Source: Amycolatopsis sp. DSM 110486
GTDB lineage: Bacteria; Actinomycetota; Actinomycetes; Mycobacteriales; Pseudonocardiaceae
NCBI RefSeq assembly: GCF_019468465.1
Contig: NZ_CP080519.1
Span: forward strand, 2,619,001 to 2,683,000
Reading direction: 5' to 3'
DNA length: 64,000 nucleotides
The first letter of the stretch is position 1. Every line of letters starts with the position of its first letter. The notes below the pieces were generated by a model. It had not been told where the DNA came from and ran no database searches. It saw only the letters and a list, made by a program, of their open reading frames with translations. Shown here one piece after another: positions 53,134-61,164 of this stretch. Made by a program: the position numbers and the translations under genes.

Positions 53134-53179
53134 GTGGGTCAAGTCACGGCGGGCGGGTCGCTGTGTTCCAGCTGCGAAT

Positions 53180-53512
53180 TCAGCGGTGCAACTGCGCGCG
53201 CGAGCGTGGGGGCCCGAGCAACCTGCGCAGGGAATTTGGCGGCACCCCGACGATGTCTTCCAAATTCCTTAGGGCCTGCAACGATTCCGGCCGCTCCGGG
53301 CGGCACCGGCCCGACTGCCAGTGGCTCAATGTCGCGAGACTCAGGGAAGTTCCCCTGCCACGCAACCGATATCTGATCCTGTCCAGTCCCAGCCCCCTCG
53401 CCCTGATTGCCGCTCGCAGGGCGTCCGCGAACGGGCCGGCCTCGAGCAGCCGCCCGAGATCCCGTTCCGCCGTTTCCGCCCTGTCCATCGTCGACGTTCG
53501 CTGACCGGTCAT
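53180..53512 (-). CDS. XRE-type helix-turn-helix protein, short
   Basis: 110 aa from ATG 53512, with GGAG 8 nt upstream; the frame is open to 53683 without a better site. The HTH is at about 28-85: GPFADALRAAIRARGLGLDR, IRYRLRGRGTSLSLATLSHW, QSGRCRPERPESLQALRNLE, with the LSHWQSGRxRPE pattern seen in a large Pseudonocardiaceae/Mycobacteriales family. Many relatives carry an extra C-terminal domain of about 150-200 aa that is missing here, so this may be a truncated member. Target unknown. Confidence 0.82.
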   Translation of the reverse strand: MTGQRTSTMDRAETAERDLGRLLEAGPFADALRAAIRARGLGLDRIRYRLRGRGTSLSLATLSHWQSGRCRPERPESLQALRNLEDIVGVPPNSLRRLLGPPRSRAQLHR

Positions 53513-53586
53513 CGCACACGCTCCGAACCATGTCGCTTCCCGAAACCTCGGAGCGTAGGCCGGACTCCACATGATCGGAAGGGCAC

Positions 53587-54408
53587 TCACCCGCCTGCGG
53601 AGAGAGAACGAGCGATCTCCGCCAAGGGTTCTGCGTAGCCGGAATTCACGGTGACGTAGGAAATCCCCCACCGTTCGCGCCACCGGAGAAGAGTTTCCCT
53701 TGCCACACCAGGGTTTTCCGGCAGAACCGTGACGGCGCCGCGCTCGGCGAGCTCGGGAACATCCACTCCGGTGTACTTCGCGATGTGGGGTGCCGGCGCA
53801 TTTCCGACGGCTATCAGATTCACCGAAAGTTCGATCGCCCCGAATCGCGTGCCCGCCATTTCGTGAAAGTTGTCCACAATAGAATCGGCTTCGGATTCCG
53901 TGGTCCGGGGTGCCCAGGACAGAGTGACCACATCGGCCTCGCGCGCGGCGAGCGCGAGCATCTTCGGCCCGCCGCCGGCGAGCAGCAGGCGCGGCCGCTC
54001 GGGCGTCTCCTTCAGGAACGCGATGGTGTCGGCCAGGCGCGCGATGCGCTCACCCGGCGACGCGAACTCCCGGCCGAGGCCGCGTGCGAACGCACCGGCG
54101 CCGGGCCGCCCGACGCCCAGGCCGAGCTCGAACCGGCCGCCCGTCACGCGGTGCAACGTGGACACCTGCCAGCCTAGCTGGCGAGCGTCACGGAACGGGT
54201 CGGCGAGCACGAAGGTACCCAGCGTGAGGCGGCTGGTGACGGCAGCGGCCGCGGGCACGAGCGTGAGCGGGTCGGCGTCGCCGACGGGGTCGGTGGCAAG
54301 CAGGGTGTCGAGGCCGAGCTCCTCGATCCGGCGAGCCTGGTCGGTCCAGGCCTTGAGGTCGGGGGCGTACCCGGCGACGATCCCGAAGCGGAACGGTTTG
54401 ATGGTCAT
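53587..54408 (-). CDS. LLM-class F420-dependent oxidoreductase, third copy
   Basis: 273 aa from ATG 54408 (ATG 54417 also possible; no ribosome site). Starts MTIKPFRFGIVAGYAPDLKA; family segments LGLDTLLATDPVGDADPLTL, TLGTFVLADPFRDARQLGWQ, VTGGRFELGLGVGRPGAGAF and the short C-terminal part RPRLLLAGGGPKMLALAARE. Flavin or F420 binding is expected at the barrel mouth. Substrate unknown. Sits between the XRE gene and the DtxR-type gene, all leftward but with separate spacing. Confidence 0.87.
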   Translation of the reverse strand: MTIKPFRFGIVAGYAPDLKAWTDQARRIEELGLDTLLATDPVGDADPLTLVPAAAAVTSRLTLGTFVLADPFRDARQLGWQVSTLHRVTGGRFELGLGVGRPGAGAFARGLGREFASPGERIARLADTIAFLKETPERPRLLLAGGGPKMLALAAREADVVTLSWAPRTTESEADSIVDNFHEMAGTRFGAIELSVNLIAVGNAPAPHIAKYTGVDVPELAERGAVTVLPENPGVARETLLRWRERWGISYVTVNSGYAEPLAEIARSLSAGG

Positions 54409-54496
54409 GGCGACCATCGTCGGCGCCGGCGGGGGTAGCCCACATCCGCCGAGGAGCGACACCGGCGCGTACGCCCGTCAGCGCAGCGGCTCAGCC

Positions 54497-55180
54497 TCAG
54501 CGCACGGCGACGGACAGCGCTTGCGCGATCTCCTTGCCGATCGCGTGCGTCGCCGCGTCCGGCGGCTGGCCCACCTTCACGACCATCGGCCCGCCGAACG
54601 GCTGGCGCTCCACCACCTCGATGCGCTCACCCAGGCCGATGGCGTGCTCGGTGAGGTAGCGCAGCAGCTCCGGGTCCGTGTCCCACACGCGCACGATCTC
54701 GCCGACGGCGCCGGGCGGCAGGTCGTCCAGGATGCGCATCGGCACCTCCTCGACGCTGCCGTCGGGGGCCGGGATGGGGTCGCCGTGCGGGTCGCGCAGG
54801 GGGTTGCCGAGCTTGACGGCGATGCGCTCGACCAGCCGGTCGGACACCGCGTGCTCCAGCGCGTCGGCCTCCGAGTGGACCTCGTCCCAGGTGTAGCCCA
54901 GCTCGGAGACGAGGTAGGTCTCGATCAGCCGGTGCCGGCGCAACACCGAGCGCGCCAGCAGCCGCCCCTCGGCGGTCAGCTCGATACCCCGGTAGGGCAC
55001 GTGGGCCACCAGCCCGAGCTGCGAAAGCTTCGTGACCATGCCCGACGCCGACGACGGGCTCACCTCGAGCCGTCCCGCCAGCGTCGCGTTGGTCACGGCC
55101 TCACCGCGCTCGACGAGCCCGTAGATCACGCGCACGTAGTCCTCGACCGACGACGACCTCCGGACGGAACCATCTTCCAT
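54497..55180 (-). CDS. DtxR/MntR-family metal-dependent transcriptional regulator
   Basis: 227 aa. Winged helix at about 8-70: SSSVEDYVRVIYGLVERGEA, TLAGRLEVSPSSASGMVTKL, then the dimerisation/metal domain (about 75-140) with RRHRLIETYLVSELGYTWDE and EADALEHAVSDRLVERI holding the His/Glu metal ligands, and a C-terminal SH3-like FeoA domain (about 150-220). Regulates manganese or iron uptake. No Shine-Dalgarno; an imperfect palindrome CCGCATACGATACGG (55182-55196) touches the start codon and could be its own operator and -10 region, suggesting a leaderless message. Confidence 0.9.
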   Translation of the reverse strand: MEDGSVRRSSSVEDYVRVIYGLVERGEAVTNATLAGRLEVSPSSASGMVTKLSQLGLVAHVPYRGIELTAEGRLLARSVLRRHRLIETYLVSELGYTWDEVHSEADALEHAVSDRLVERIAVKLGNPLRDPHGDPIPAPDGSVEEVPMRILDDLPPGAVGEIVRVWDTDPELLRYLTEHAIGLGERIEVVERQPFGGPMVVKVGQPPDAATHAIGKEIAQALSVAVR

Positions 55181-55259
55181 ACCGCATACGATACGGGCTC
55201 ACCCCTCACCGTCCGGACGCCGTGGGGCGCCCGAATGTGGTTCAACGCTGAACGACTCG

Positions 55260-55282
55260 GTCCGGACCAGCGTGGTCCGGAC
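55260..55282 (-). terminator. Perfect hairpin after the GNAT gene
   Basis: GTCCGGACCA / TGGTCCGGAC (10-bp perfect arms, loop GCG) lies 8 bp beyond the GNAT stop on the leftward strand. Lacks a U tract. Confidence 0.6.
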
Positions 55283-55290
55283 AGCGGCAC

Positions 55291-55731
55291 TCACGGCCGC
55301 CAGCGGTACCGGATCCAGCCTGGCACGGGCTCCGCGCCCAGCTGCGTGTAGAACGCCTCGGCCTTCTCGTTGCTCGCCTGCATGTCCCACTCGACGCGGC
55401 CGGTGGTGCGCGAACGCAGCTCGTCGAGCAGCTCGCGGCCCAGCCCGTGGCGGCGGTGTTCGGGGCGGATGAACAGGTCGTCGAGCCAGATCCCCGGCCG
55501 AGCTTCCCACGTCGAGAAGTTCCAGCTGCAGAACGCGAAGCCCGCGACCACGTCCGGGCGGTCCGGCAGCGTCGCGAGGACGACCCATGCCTTGGGCTCG
55601 GGCCCGAACAGGTACCCGCTCATCTCGGCGCGGTCGAGCTTCAGGTCGTGCTTGTCCTCGTACACGGCGTGCTCTTCGATGAGCGCGCAGATCTCTTCGG
55701 CGTCTTCGAAGACGGCGTCGCGGACGGGCAT
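55291..55731 (-). CDS. GNAT-family N-acetyltransferase
   Basis: 146 aa from ATG 55731. Typical spermidine/diamine-acetyltransferase-like set: RDAVFEDAEEICALIEEHAV, FAFCSWNFSTWEARPGIWLD (about 66-85), LDDLFIRPEHRRHGLGRELL with the CoA-binding R-x-x-G-x-G loop, and NEKAEAFYTQLGAEPV near the end. This resembles SSAT2/thialysine acetyltransferases; the small substrate is unconfirmed. Divergent from the TfoX-like gene with 45 bp between starts. Confidence 0.9.
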   Translation of the reverse strand: MPVRDAVFEDAEEICALIEEHAVYEDKHDLKLDRAEMSGYLFGPEPKAWVVLATLPDRPDVVAGFAFCSWNFSTWEARPGIWLDDLFIRPEHRRHGLGRELLDELRSRTTGRVEWDMQASNEKAEAFYTQLGAEPVPGWIRYRWRP

Positions 55732-55776
55732 GCGAGGAACCCCAATCTTGTCGGTGGTGGCGGTTACGGTGCGGAC

Positions 55777-56106
55777 ATGAGCCCCGAAGACCGATTCGAG
55801 GACCTGATCGACGAGCTGCTGGGCGGCGAAGACGCCGAGGGCGTCGAGCCGCCGCGGCCCGGAAGCGGGTTCGGGTCGAGTGCCCTGCGCGTGGACAACC
55901 GCATCTTCGCCATGCTCGTGCGCGGGCACCTCGTGGTAAAGCTGCCGAAGCGCCGCGTCGACGCGCTGGTGGCCGAGGGCCACGGCGTGCGGTTCGACGC
56001 GAACAAGGGCACGCCGATGAAGGAGTGGTTCACGCTCGACCAAGAGTCGTCGCTCGACTGGCCCGCGCTGGCGCGCGAAGCGTGTGCGTTCGTCGGCAAG
56101 CGATAG
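55777..56106 (+). CDS. TfoX/Sxy N-terminal-like (MmcQ/YjbR-type) protein
   Basis: 109 aa from ATG 55777. Short single-domain protein: EDRFEDLIDELLGGEDAEGV, GFGSSALRVDNRIFAMLVRG, then HLVVKLPKRRVDALVAEGHG, FDANKGTPMKEWFTL and a C-terminal helix. The V-V-K-L-P and K-G-x-P-M-K-E-W pattern is that of the TfoX N-terminal domain widely found in actinobacteria, where its job is unknown; it need not concern competence. The stop lies 1 bp before the convergent amidohydrolase stop. Confidence 0.82.
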   Translation: MSPEDRFEDLIDELLGGEDAEGVEPPRPGSGFGSSALRVDNRIFAMLVRGHLVVKLPKRRVDALVAEGHGVRFDANKGTPMKEWFTLDQESSLDWPALAREACAFVGKR

Positions 56107-56107
56107 G

Positions 56108-57724
56108 TCACGATGCCTCGTAGCGCAGTTCGCCGCCCACGGCGGTGGCGAGCACGCGGAGATCGTCCATAGTGTCCATAGTGGACAGCGGGTCACCCGA
56201 AAGGACTGCGAAGTCCGCCAGCTTGCCCGGATCCAGCGTGCCGAGGTCGTGTTCGGCGAAGGTCGCGTACGCCGAGCCGTAGGTGTACGCGCGCAGCGCC
56301 TCCTGCGGGGTGAGCGCTTCCTCGGGCGAGAACGGCGCGCCCGACGACGTGCGCCGGCGCACCATGTCGGCCAGGCCCAGCAGCGGCGCGCCGTCGACGA
56401 CCGGACGGTCGGAGCTCGCGGGCAGCACGCAGCCGGCGTCGAGGACGCTGCGCAGGCGGTAGCACCACGGCACCCGTGACTCGCCGAGCGCCGCGCGCAT
56501 GCCGTCGCCCAGCTCGTTCACGAACCGGCCCTGCGGCGACGCGATGAGCCCCAGCCGAGCCAGGCGCGCCAGCTCCGCCGGCTGAAGCACCGCGCAGTGC
56601 TCGACGCGGTGCCGGTGGTCCTCGCGCGGCGAAGCGGCCAACGCGGCTTCGTACGCGTCGAGCACCACGGTGATGGCGCGGTCGCCGATGGCGTGCGTCG
56701 CGATCTGCCAGCCGGCGTCGTGCGCAAGGCGGATCGTGCGGGCCAGCTCCTCCTCCGGCACCTGGAAGTAGCCGCGGTTGCCCGGCTCGCCGGCGAACGG
56801 CTCGTGCATCGCGCAGGTGCGCCCGACCAGGGAACCGTCGGCGAAGAGCTTCATCGGCCCGACGCGCAGCCACTCGTCGCCGAAGCCCGTGCGCAGGCCC
56901 AAGTCGAGGCCGAACCCGGCGCCGTCCGACAGGTCGTGGAGCACGCTCGCGGCCACCATCACCGTGCTCCGCACGCGCAGCACCCCGCGTTCGCGCGCCA
57001 GCTGGTACGCGGCCAGCTCGGCGGGCGTCTCCCCGACCAGCCCGCCGCCGATGCCGGCCTCCTGCACGCTCGTGATGCCCTCGGCCAGGAACTGCTCGCT
57101 CGCGCGGTCGAGGCCGCGGACCACGGCATCGATCGGCGCCGGGTAGGTCAGCGGTCGCAGCAGGAGCTGGGCCTGCTCGCGCAACAGCCCGGTCGGCGAC
57201 CCGGAAGCGTCGAGCACCACGTCGCCGCCCACCGGCACGTGCGCGAGGTCGAGCTGGTGCAGCACGGCGGAGTTGACCACGGTCATGTGCCCGGACGTGT
57301 GCTTGAGCCGCACGAGCATCCCGGGCGCGGCGCGGTCGAGGCCGTGGCGGTCGGGGTGCGCGCCGCCGGCCAGCTTGTTCTGGTCGTAACCGCTGCCGAT
57401 GACCCAGCTGCCGGCGGGCAGCTCCGCGGCCCGGCGCGCCACGGCGTCGTAGACCTCCTCGACGGTGCGGCAGTCGCTCAGCGCCACGTCGTCCAGGCCC
57501 ATGCCGAACCACGCCATGTGGTTGTGGGCGTCGTGGAACCCGGGCACCACGTACGCGCCGCCGAGGTCGATCCGCCGGCGCGCAGACAGCGCCTCGGCGT
57601 CCTCGCCCAGCGCCACGACCCGGCCATGCAGCACGGCGAGCGCACTGTCCCCGGTGGCGCTGTCCCCGATGGCGCTGTCCCCGGTGAGCAGCCGGGCGTT
57701 CTCGTACACCGCGTCGACCCGCAT
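56108..57724 (-). CDS. Amidohydrolase family protein (YtcJ-like, amidohydrolase_3)
   Basis: 538 aa from ATG 57724. Metal-dependent barrel: PGFHDAHNHMAWFG near 62-75 with the HxH ligands, GLLREQAQLLLRPLTY, SVQEAGIGGG, MKLFADGSLVGRT (about 290-302), QIATHAIGDRAITVVLDAYE and HRVEHCAVLQPAELARLARL. Conserved Asp in SSDRPVVDG near 440. Hydrolyses an amide or cyclic C-N bond; substrate unknown. A threefold repeat GDSAxGDSAxGDSA occupies residues 15-28. Divergent from the enoyl-CoA hydratase operon. Confidence 0.9.
   Translation of the reverse strand: MRVDAVYENARLLTGDSAIGDSATGDSALAVLHGRVVALGEDAEALSARRRIDLGGAYVVPGFHDAHNHMAWFGMGLDDVALSDCRTVEEVYDAVARRAAELPAGSWVIGSGYDQNKLAGGAHPDRHGLDRAAPGMLVRLKHTSGHMTVVNSAVLHQLDLAHVPVGGDVVLDASGSPTGLLREQAQLLLRPLTYPAPIDAVVRGLDRASEQFLAEGITSVQEAGIGGGLVGETPAELAAYQLARERGVLRVRSTVMVAASVLHDLSDGAGFGLDLGLRTGFGDEWLRVGPMKLFADGSLVGRTCAMHEPFAGEPGNRGYFQVPEEELARTIRLAHDAGWQIATHAIGDRAITVVLDAYEAALAASPREDHRHRVEHCAVLQPAELARLARLGLIASPQGRFVNELGDGMRAALGESRVPWCYRLRSVLDAGCVLPASSDRPVVDGAPLLGLADMVRRRTSSGAPFSPEEALTPQEALRAYTYGSAYATFAEHDLGTLDPGKLADFAVLSGDPLSTMDTMDDLRVLATAVGGELRYEAS
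57642..57686 (-). repeat. Three 15-bp tandem repeats within the amidohydrolase gene
   Basis: Units GCACTGTCCCCGGTG, GCGCTGTCCCCGATG and GCGCTGTCCCCGGTG run head to tail. They encode a repeated Gly-Asp-Ser-Ala-x segment, so the gain or loss of copies keeps the frame. Confidence 0.85.
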
Positions 57725-57737
57725 GAACGAGACCCTA

Positions 57738-57753
57738 TCGATCGATCGATCGA
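57738..57753. promoter_or_regulatory. 16-bp perfect palindrome between amidohydrolase and enoyl-CoA hydratase
   Basis: TCGATCGATCGATCGA, four ATCG units, sits between the divergent starts at 57724 and 57772. A TetR gene ends the rightward operon, and its operator could be here. As a simple repeat it could also vary in length. Confidence 0.5.
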
Positions 57754-57771
57754 ACGTCTAGGCTCGCTGCC

Positions 57772-58515
57772 ATGAGCACCGTGGACCTCGCCGTCGAGGG
57801 CGGCATCGCACACATCCGGCTGAACCGCCCCGAGCGGCTGAACGCCGTGGCGCCCGTTCTGGTGGACGACTTCCTGACCGCGCTGGACGGCGTCGCGCGC
57901 AGCACCGCCCGCGTGGTTCTGCTGTCCGGCAACGGCCGCGCCTTCTGCGCCGGCCACGACCTCAAGGAGCCGACGTCGGAAGGCGACTCGCGGGCCCGGC
58001 TCGACCGGCTGCAGGACGTGACTCGCAGGCTGCGCGCGCTGCCGCAGCCGGTGATCGCCGCCGTGCACGGCTACGCGCTCGGCGCCGGCGCGGAGTTCGC
58101 ACTCGGCTGCGACCTGGTACTGGCCGCCGACGACGCCGTGTTCGGCTTCCCCGAGGTCTCGCTCGGGCTGAGCGTGACGGGCGCGGCCTCGCGCCTGCTG
58201 CCGCTGCTCGTCGGGCCCATGAAGGCCAAGGAACTGCTCCTGCTCGGCGAGCGCTTCGACGGCCTGCGCGCCCACGACCTGGGTCTGGTCAACGCCGCCG
58301 TGCCCGCCGCCGAGCTCATGACACTGGCGCTGGGCTGGGCCGAGAAGATCGCGCACCACCCCGCCGAGGCCGCCACCATGGCCAAGCGGGCGCTCGACTC
58401 CGGCATCGACCACGCACTGGAATCGGCCCTGGAGCTGGAGGTCAGCCACGCGCTGATCACCGAGCACTCGGCCGCCGTGCGCGAGTCCACCGAGGCGTTC
58501 CGGAGCCGTGCGTGA
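57772..58515 (+). CDS. Enoyl-CoA hydratase/isomerase family protein
   Basis: 247 aa crotonase fold. IAHIRLNRPERLNAVAPVLV near 13-32, FCAGHDLKEP (oxyanion-hole backbone, about 60-69), VIAAVHGYALGAGAEFALGC (second oxyanion Gly), and FGFPEVSLGL with Glu at the usual catalytic position. Hydrates or isomerises an enoyl-CoA made by the ligase encoded next, which it overlaps by 4 bp. Part of a three-gene operon ending in TetR. Confidence 0.9.
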   Translation: MSTVDLAVEGGIAHIRLNRPERLNAVAPVLVDDFLTALDGVARSTARVVLLSGNGRAFCAGHDLKEPTSEGDSRARLDRLQDVTRRLRALPQPVIAAVHGYALGAGAEFALGCDLVLAADDAVFGFPEVSLGLSVTGAASRLLPLLVGPMKAKELLLLGERFDGLRAHDLGLVNAAVPAAELMTLALGWAEKIAHHPAEAATMAKRALDSGIDHALESALELEVSHALITEHSAAVRESTEAFRSRA

Positions 58516-60044
58516 AGACCCTGCAGCAGGCCGACACCCTCGTGGCGCTGCTCGACCGCGCCGCGCAGCTGTGGCCGGAGCGCACCGCGTGGGTCTTCGA
58601 CGCGACGGGCGAGCGGTTCACCTTCGCCGACGTCGACGAGCGCAGCGGCCGGTTCGCCGCCGCGTTGCACGAGCTGGGCGTGCGGCCCGGCGACCGCGTG
58701 GCCGTGATGCTGCGCAACCAGCCGGAGTTCCCGCTGCTGTGGCTCGCGCTGGCGAAACTCGGCGCGGTGCTGGTGCCGGTGAACACGAACTACCGCGAGT
58801 TCGACGGCGCCCACGTGCTGCGCCACTCCGGCGCGCGGTTCGCCGTGGCGGCCGACGAGTTCGTGGAGCTGCTGGAGAAGATCGCGCCGGACACCGCCGT
58901 GGAGCGGGTGCTGACGCCGGCGGATCTGCGGGCTTCGGACGCGAAGCCGGTCACGAACGTCGTCGCCGAGCAGCCCGTGAACATCCAGTACACCTCCGGC
59001 ACCACCGGCGCCCCCAAGGGCTGTGTACTGCCGCACCGGTACTGGACCACGCTCGCCGTCAGCCTCGCCACGGAATTCCCCGCCGTCGGCGAAGAAGACA
59101 TCCTCCTGACCGCCCAGCCGTTCCACTACATCGATCCACAGTGGAACGTCGCGTTGGGACTCGCGAGCGGCGCGACACTCGTGGTGCTCGACCGCTTCCA
59201 CCCGTCCACGTTCTGGGCCAAGGTGCGCGAGTACGGCGTCACGTGGTTCTACTGCCTCGGCCTGATGCCGACACTCCTGCTGCGCCAGCCGCCGCACGAA
59301 AACGACCGCAACCACCGCGTCCGCGCGATCTGCGCGTCGGCCATCCCGCGCGAGCTGCACGCCGAGCTGGAACAGCGGTGGGGCGCGCCGTGGTACGAGG
59401 CGTTCGGCATGACGGAGACCGGCGGCGACATCCGCGTGCCAGAGGCCGACCACGACGTCGCCGTGGGCACCGGCTGCATCGGCCGGCCCAGCCGCGACCG
59501 CGAGGTGCTGATCGCCGACGAGCACGGGAAACCCCTGCCGCGCGGGGAAACCGGCGAGCTGCTCATCCGTGGTATCGGCCTGATGCACGGCTACCACGAC
59601 GACGCGCAAGCCACCGCGCGCGCGTTCGCCGGCGGCTGGTTCCACACGGGCGACCTCGCGAGCATGGACGCCGAGGGCCGCGTGTTCTTCGCAGGCCGCA
59701 CCAAGGACATGATCCGGCGCAGCGGCGAGAACGTCTCGGCCGACGAGGTGGAACGCGCGCTGCTGCTGCACCCCGCTGTGTGCCTGGCGGCCGTGCTCGC
59801 GGTGCCCGACGAGCTGCGCGGCGAAGAGGTGAAGGCCTACGTCGTCTGCGAAGGCGAGGTGGCGCCCGAAGAGCTCGCCGAGTTCTGCGCCGAGAAGCTG
59901 GCGTACTTCAAGGTGCCGCGCTTCTGGGCGTTCGCCGACGGACTGCCGCGCACCCCGTCCGAACGCATCGCGAAGGGCGAGCTGCGCAAGGTGGCGGACC
60001 TGCGCGCGGGCGCATGGGACCGGACCACGGGGACGTGGCTGTGA
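58512..60044 (+). CDS. AMP-forming acyl-CoA ligase
   Basis: 510 aa from GTG 58512 (GTGA overlap). ANL superfamily motifs: P-loop IQYTSGTTGAPKGC near 158-171, A5 YEAFGMTETGG near 297, A7 FHTGDLASMDAEGRVFFAGR (about 378-397), A8 TKDMIRRSGENVSADEVE, and A10 Lys in RTPSERIAKGELRK. Activates a carboxylic acid (short or aryl acid) as the CoA thioester for the hydratase. Closest in appearance to crotonobetaine/carnitine- or benzoate-type ligases; substrate not decided. Confidence 0.92.
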   Translation: MKTLQQADTLVALLDRAAQLWPERTAWVFDATGERFTFADVDERSGRFAAALHELGVRPGDRVAVMLRNQPEFPLLWLALAKLGAVLVPVNTNYREFDGAHVLRHSGARFAVAADEFVELLEKIAPDTAVERVLTPADLRASDAKPVTNVVAEQPVNIQYTSGTTGAPKGCVLPHRYWTTLAVSLATEFPAVGEEDILLTAQPFHYIDPQWNVALGLASGATLVVLDRFHPSTFWAKVREYGVTWFYCLGLMPTLLLRQPPHENDRNHRVRAICASAIPRELHAELEQRWGAPWYEAFGMTETGGDIRVPEADHDVAVGTGCIGRPSRDREVLIADEHGKPLPRGETGELLIRGIGLMHGYHDDAQATARAFAGGWFHTGDLASMDAEGRVFFAGRTKDMIRRSGENVSADEVERALLLHPAVCLAAVLAVPDELRGEEVKAYVVCEGEVAPEELAEFCAEKLAYFKVPRFWAFADGLPRTPSERIAKGELRKVADLRAGAWDRTTGTWL

Positions 60045-60688
60045 GCAGCGGCGAGCGTGTGCGCGCGGCGGCGGTGAAACTGTTCGCCGCCAAGGGTTTC
60101 CACGGCACGGGCATCCGCGACCTCGCGAGCGAGGCCGAGCTGTCGTCGGCGAGCTTGTACCACTACATGGGCACCAAGGAGGACCTGCTCGTCGAGATCA
60201 TGACCACCGCGTTGCGGCGGCTGCTCGACGCGGCGGACAAGGCCACCGCCGGCGCGGCCGATCCCGTGGCGCGCCTGCGTTCGCTCGTCGCGCTGCACGT
60301 GCTCGCCCACGCCGCGCGGCCCGCCGAAACCCGCGTGGTGGACAACGAAGTCGACGCGCTTTCGGATGCCGCGCGTACGCGAGTCGTCGCTCTGCGGGAC
60401 GAATACGAGGGTCTGTGGGCGCAGGCGATCTCCGACGGCGTGGCGGCGGGCGTGTTCCACACCGCCCACCCGGCTGTGACGCGCCTGGCACTGCTGGAGA
60501 TGTGCAGCGGGGTGGCGCGCTGGTACTCGCCGCTGGGGCCGTTGTCGCTCGAAGGGCTGGCCACGCACTACGCGGAGCTGGCGCTGGGCGCACTCGGCCA
60601 CCCCATTGCCGTAGCTGTTCCCGATCTGCGACAGTGCCTGGAAGTGGTCGCCCAGGTGTGGGACATGCCTGTTCAGCCGGGGTTTTAG
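60041..60688 (+). CDS. TetR-family transcriptional regulator
   Basis: 215 aa from GTG 60041 (GTGA overlap with the ligase). HTH at about 6-52: RVRAAAVKLFAAKGFHGTGI, RDLASEAELSSASLYHYMGT, KEDLLVEIMTTALRRLLD. The C-terminal ligand domain (about 75-205) is the TetR_C type common in fatty-acid and acyl-CoA control. It probably represses its own operon; the palindrome at 57738-57753 is a candidate site. Translational coupling to the ligase ties its level to the pathway. Confidence 0.9.
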   Translation: MSSGERVRAAAVKLFAAKGFHGTGIRDLASEAELSSASLYHYMGTKEDLLVEIMTTALRRLLDAADKATAGAADPVARLRSLVALHVLAHAARPAETRVVDNEVDALSDAARTRVVALRDEYEGLWAQAISDGVAAGVFHTAHPAVTRLALLEMCSGVARWYSPLGPLSLEGLATHYAELALGALGHPIAVAVPDLRQCLEVVAQVWDMPVQPGF

Positions 60689-60734
60689 CGACCTACGCCT
60701 TGCTGATTGGGCGAACGTGGGGGACGCTCGAAGG

Positions 60735-61058
60735 GTGACTGAGCAAACGATCCAACTGGAACTGGACGACTCGGGTCTCGCACCTAGCCTGCCCGCTCCA
60801 ACAAACCCCCGCGACCAGGTACAGGATGTGCCGTATCGCCCGGTCGAGTTCCGTGACGACGATCTGCCGACCGCACTCGAACGCTGTGCCGTGTGGCTGC
60901 GTCAAGCTCAGGAGTGGCTCGGTGAACCGCTCGACGTGCTGGCGATTCACCTCGACTACGACGACCGCCAAGGTTCTCCCTACTACGACGTGAAGGTGCT
61001 CTGCAACGAAGAGGACTTGGCCGGCGTCCCCATCGCCCTCCGCAACAGCAGCAAGTGA
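60735..61058 (+). CDS. Small hypothetical protein
   Basis: 107 aa from GTG 60735; GTG 60717 would add six residues. It has a low-complexity N-terminus and a cytoplasmic-type core: PVEFRDDDLPTALERCAVWL, RQAQEWLGEPLDVLAIHLDY, DDRQGSPYYDVKVLCNEEDL. The mixed alpha/beta pattern without catalytic motifs is like small actinobacterial DUF proteins. I do not recognise it. Followed by a perfect terminator, so a single-gene unit or the end of the TetR operon. Confidence 0.6.
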   Translation: MTEQTIQLELDDSGLAPSLPAPTNPRDQVQDVPYRPVEFRDDDLPTALERCAVWLRQAQEWLGEPLDVLAIHLDYDDRQGSPYYDVKVLCNEEDLAGVPIALRNSSK

Positions 61059-61083
61059 TTCGCTGAGAACACCATTCATCCCC

Positions 61084-61135
61084 TGAAGGCCTCGTGGCCG
61101 GACCGCGCGTCCCACCACGAGGCCTTCACGGTTTT
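61084..61135 (+). terminator. Intrinsic terminator after the small hypothetical gene
   Basis: TGAAGGCCTCGTGG (61084-61097) pairs perfectly with 61115-61128 (14 bp, 17-nt loop) and is followed by CGGTTTT. It starts 25 bp after the stop codon at 61058. Confidence 0.85.
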
Positions 61136-61164
61136 CATGCCGTTTTCACACTCGGCTTTACGGC

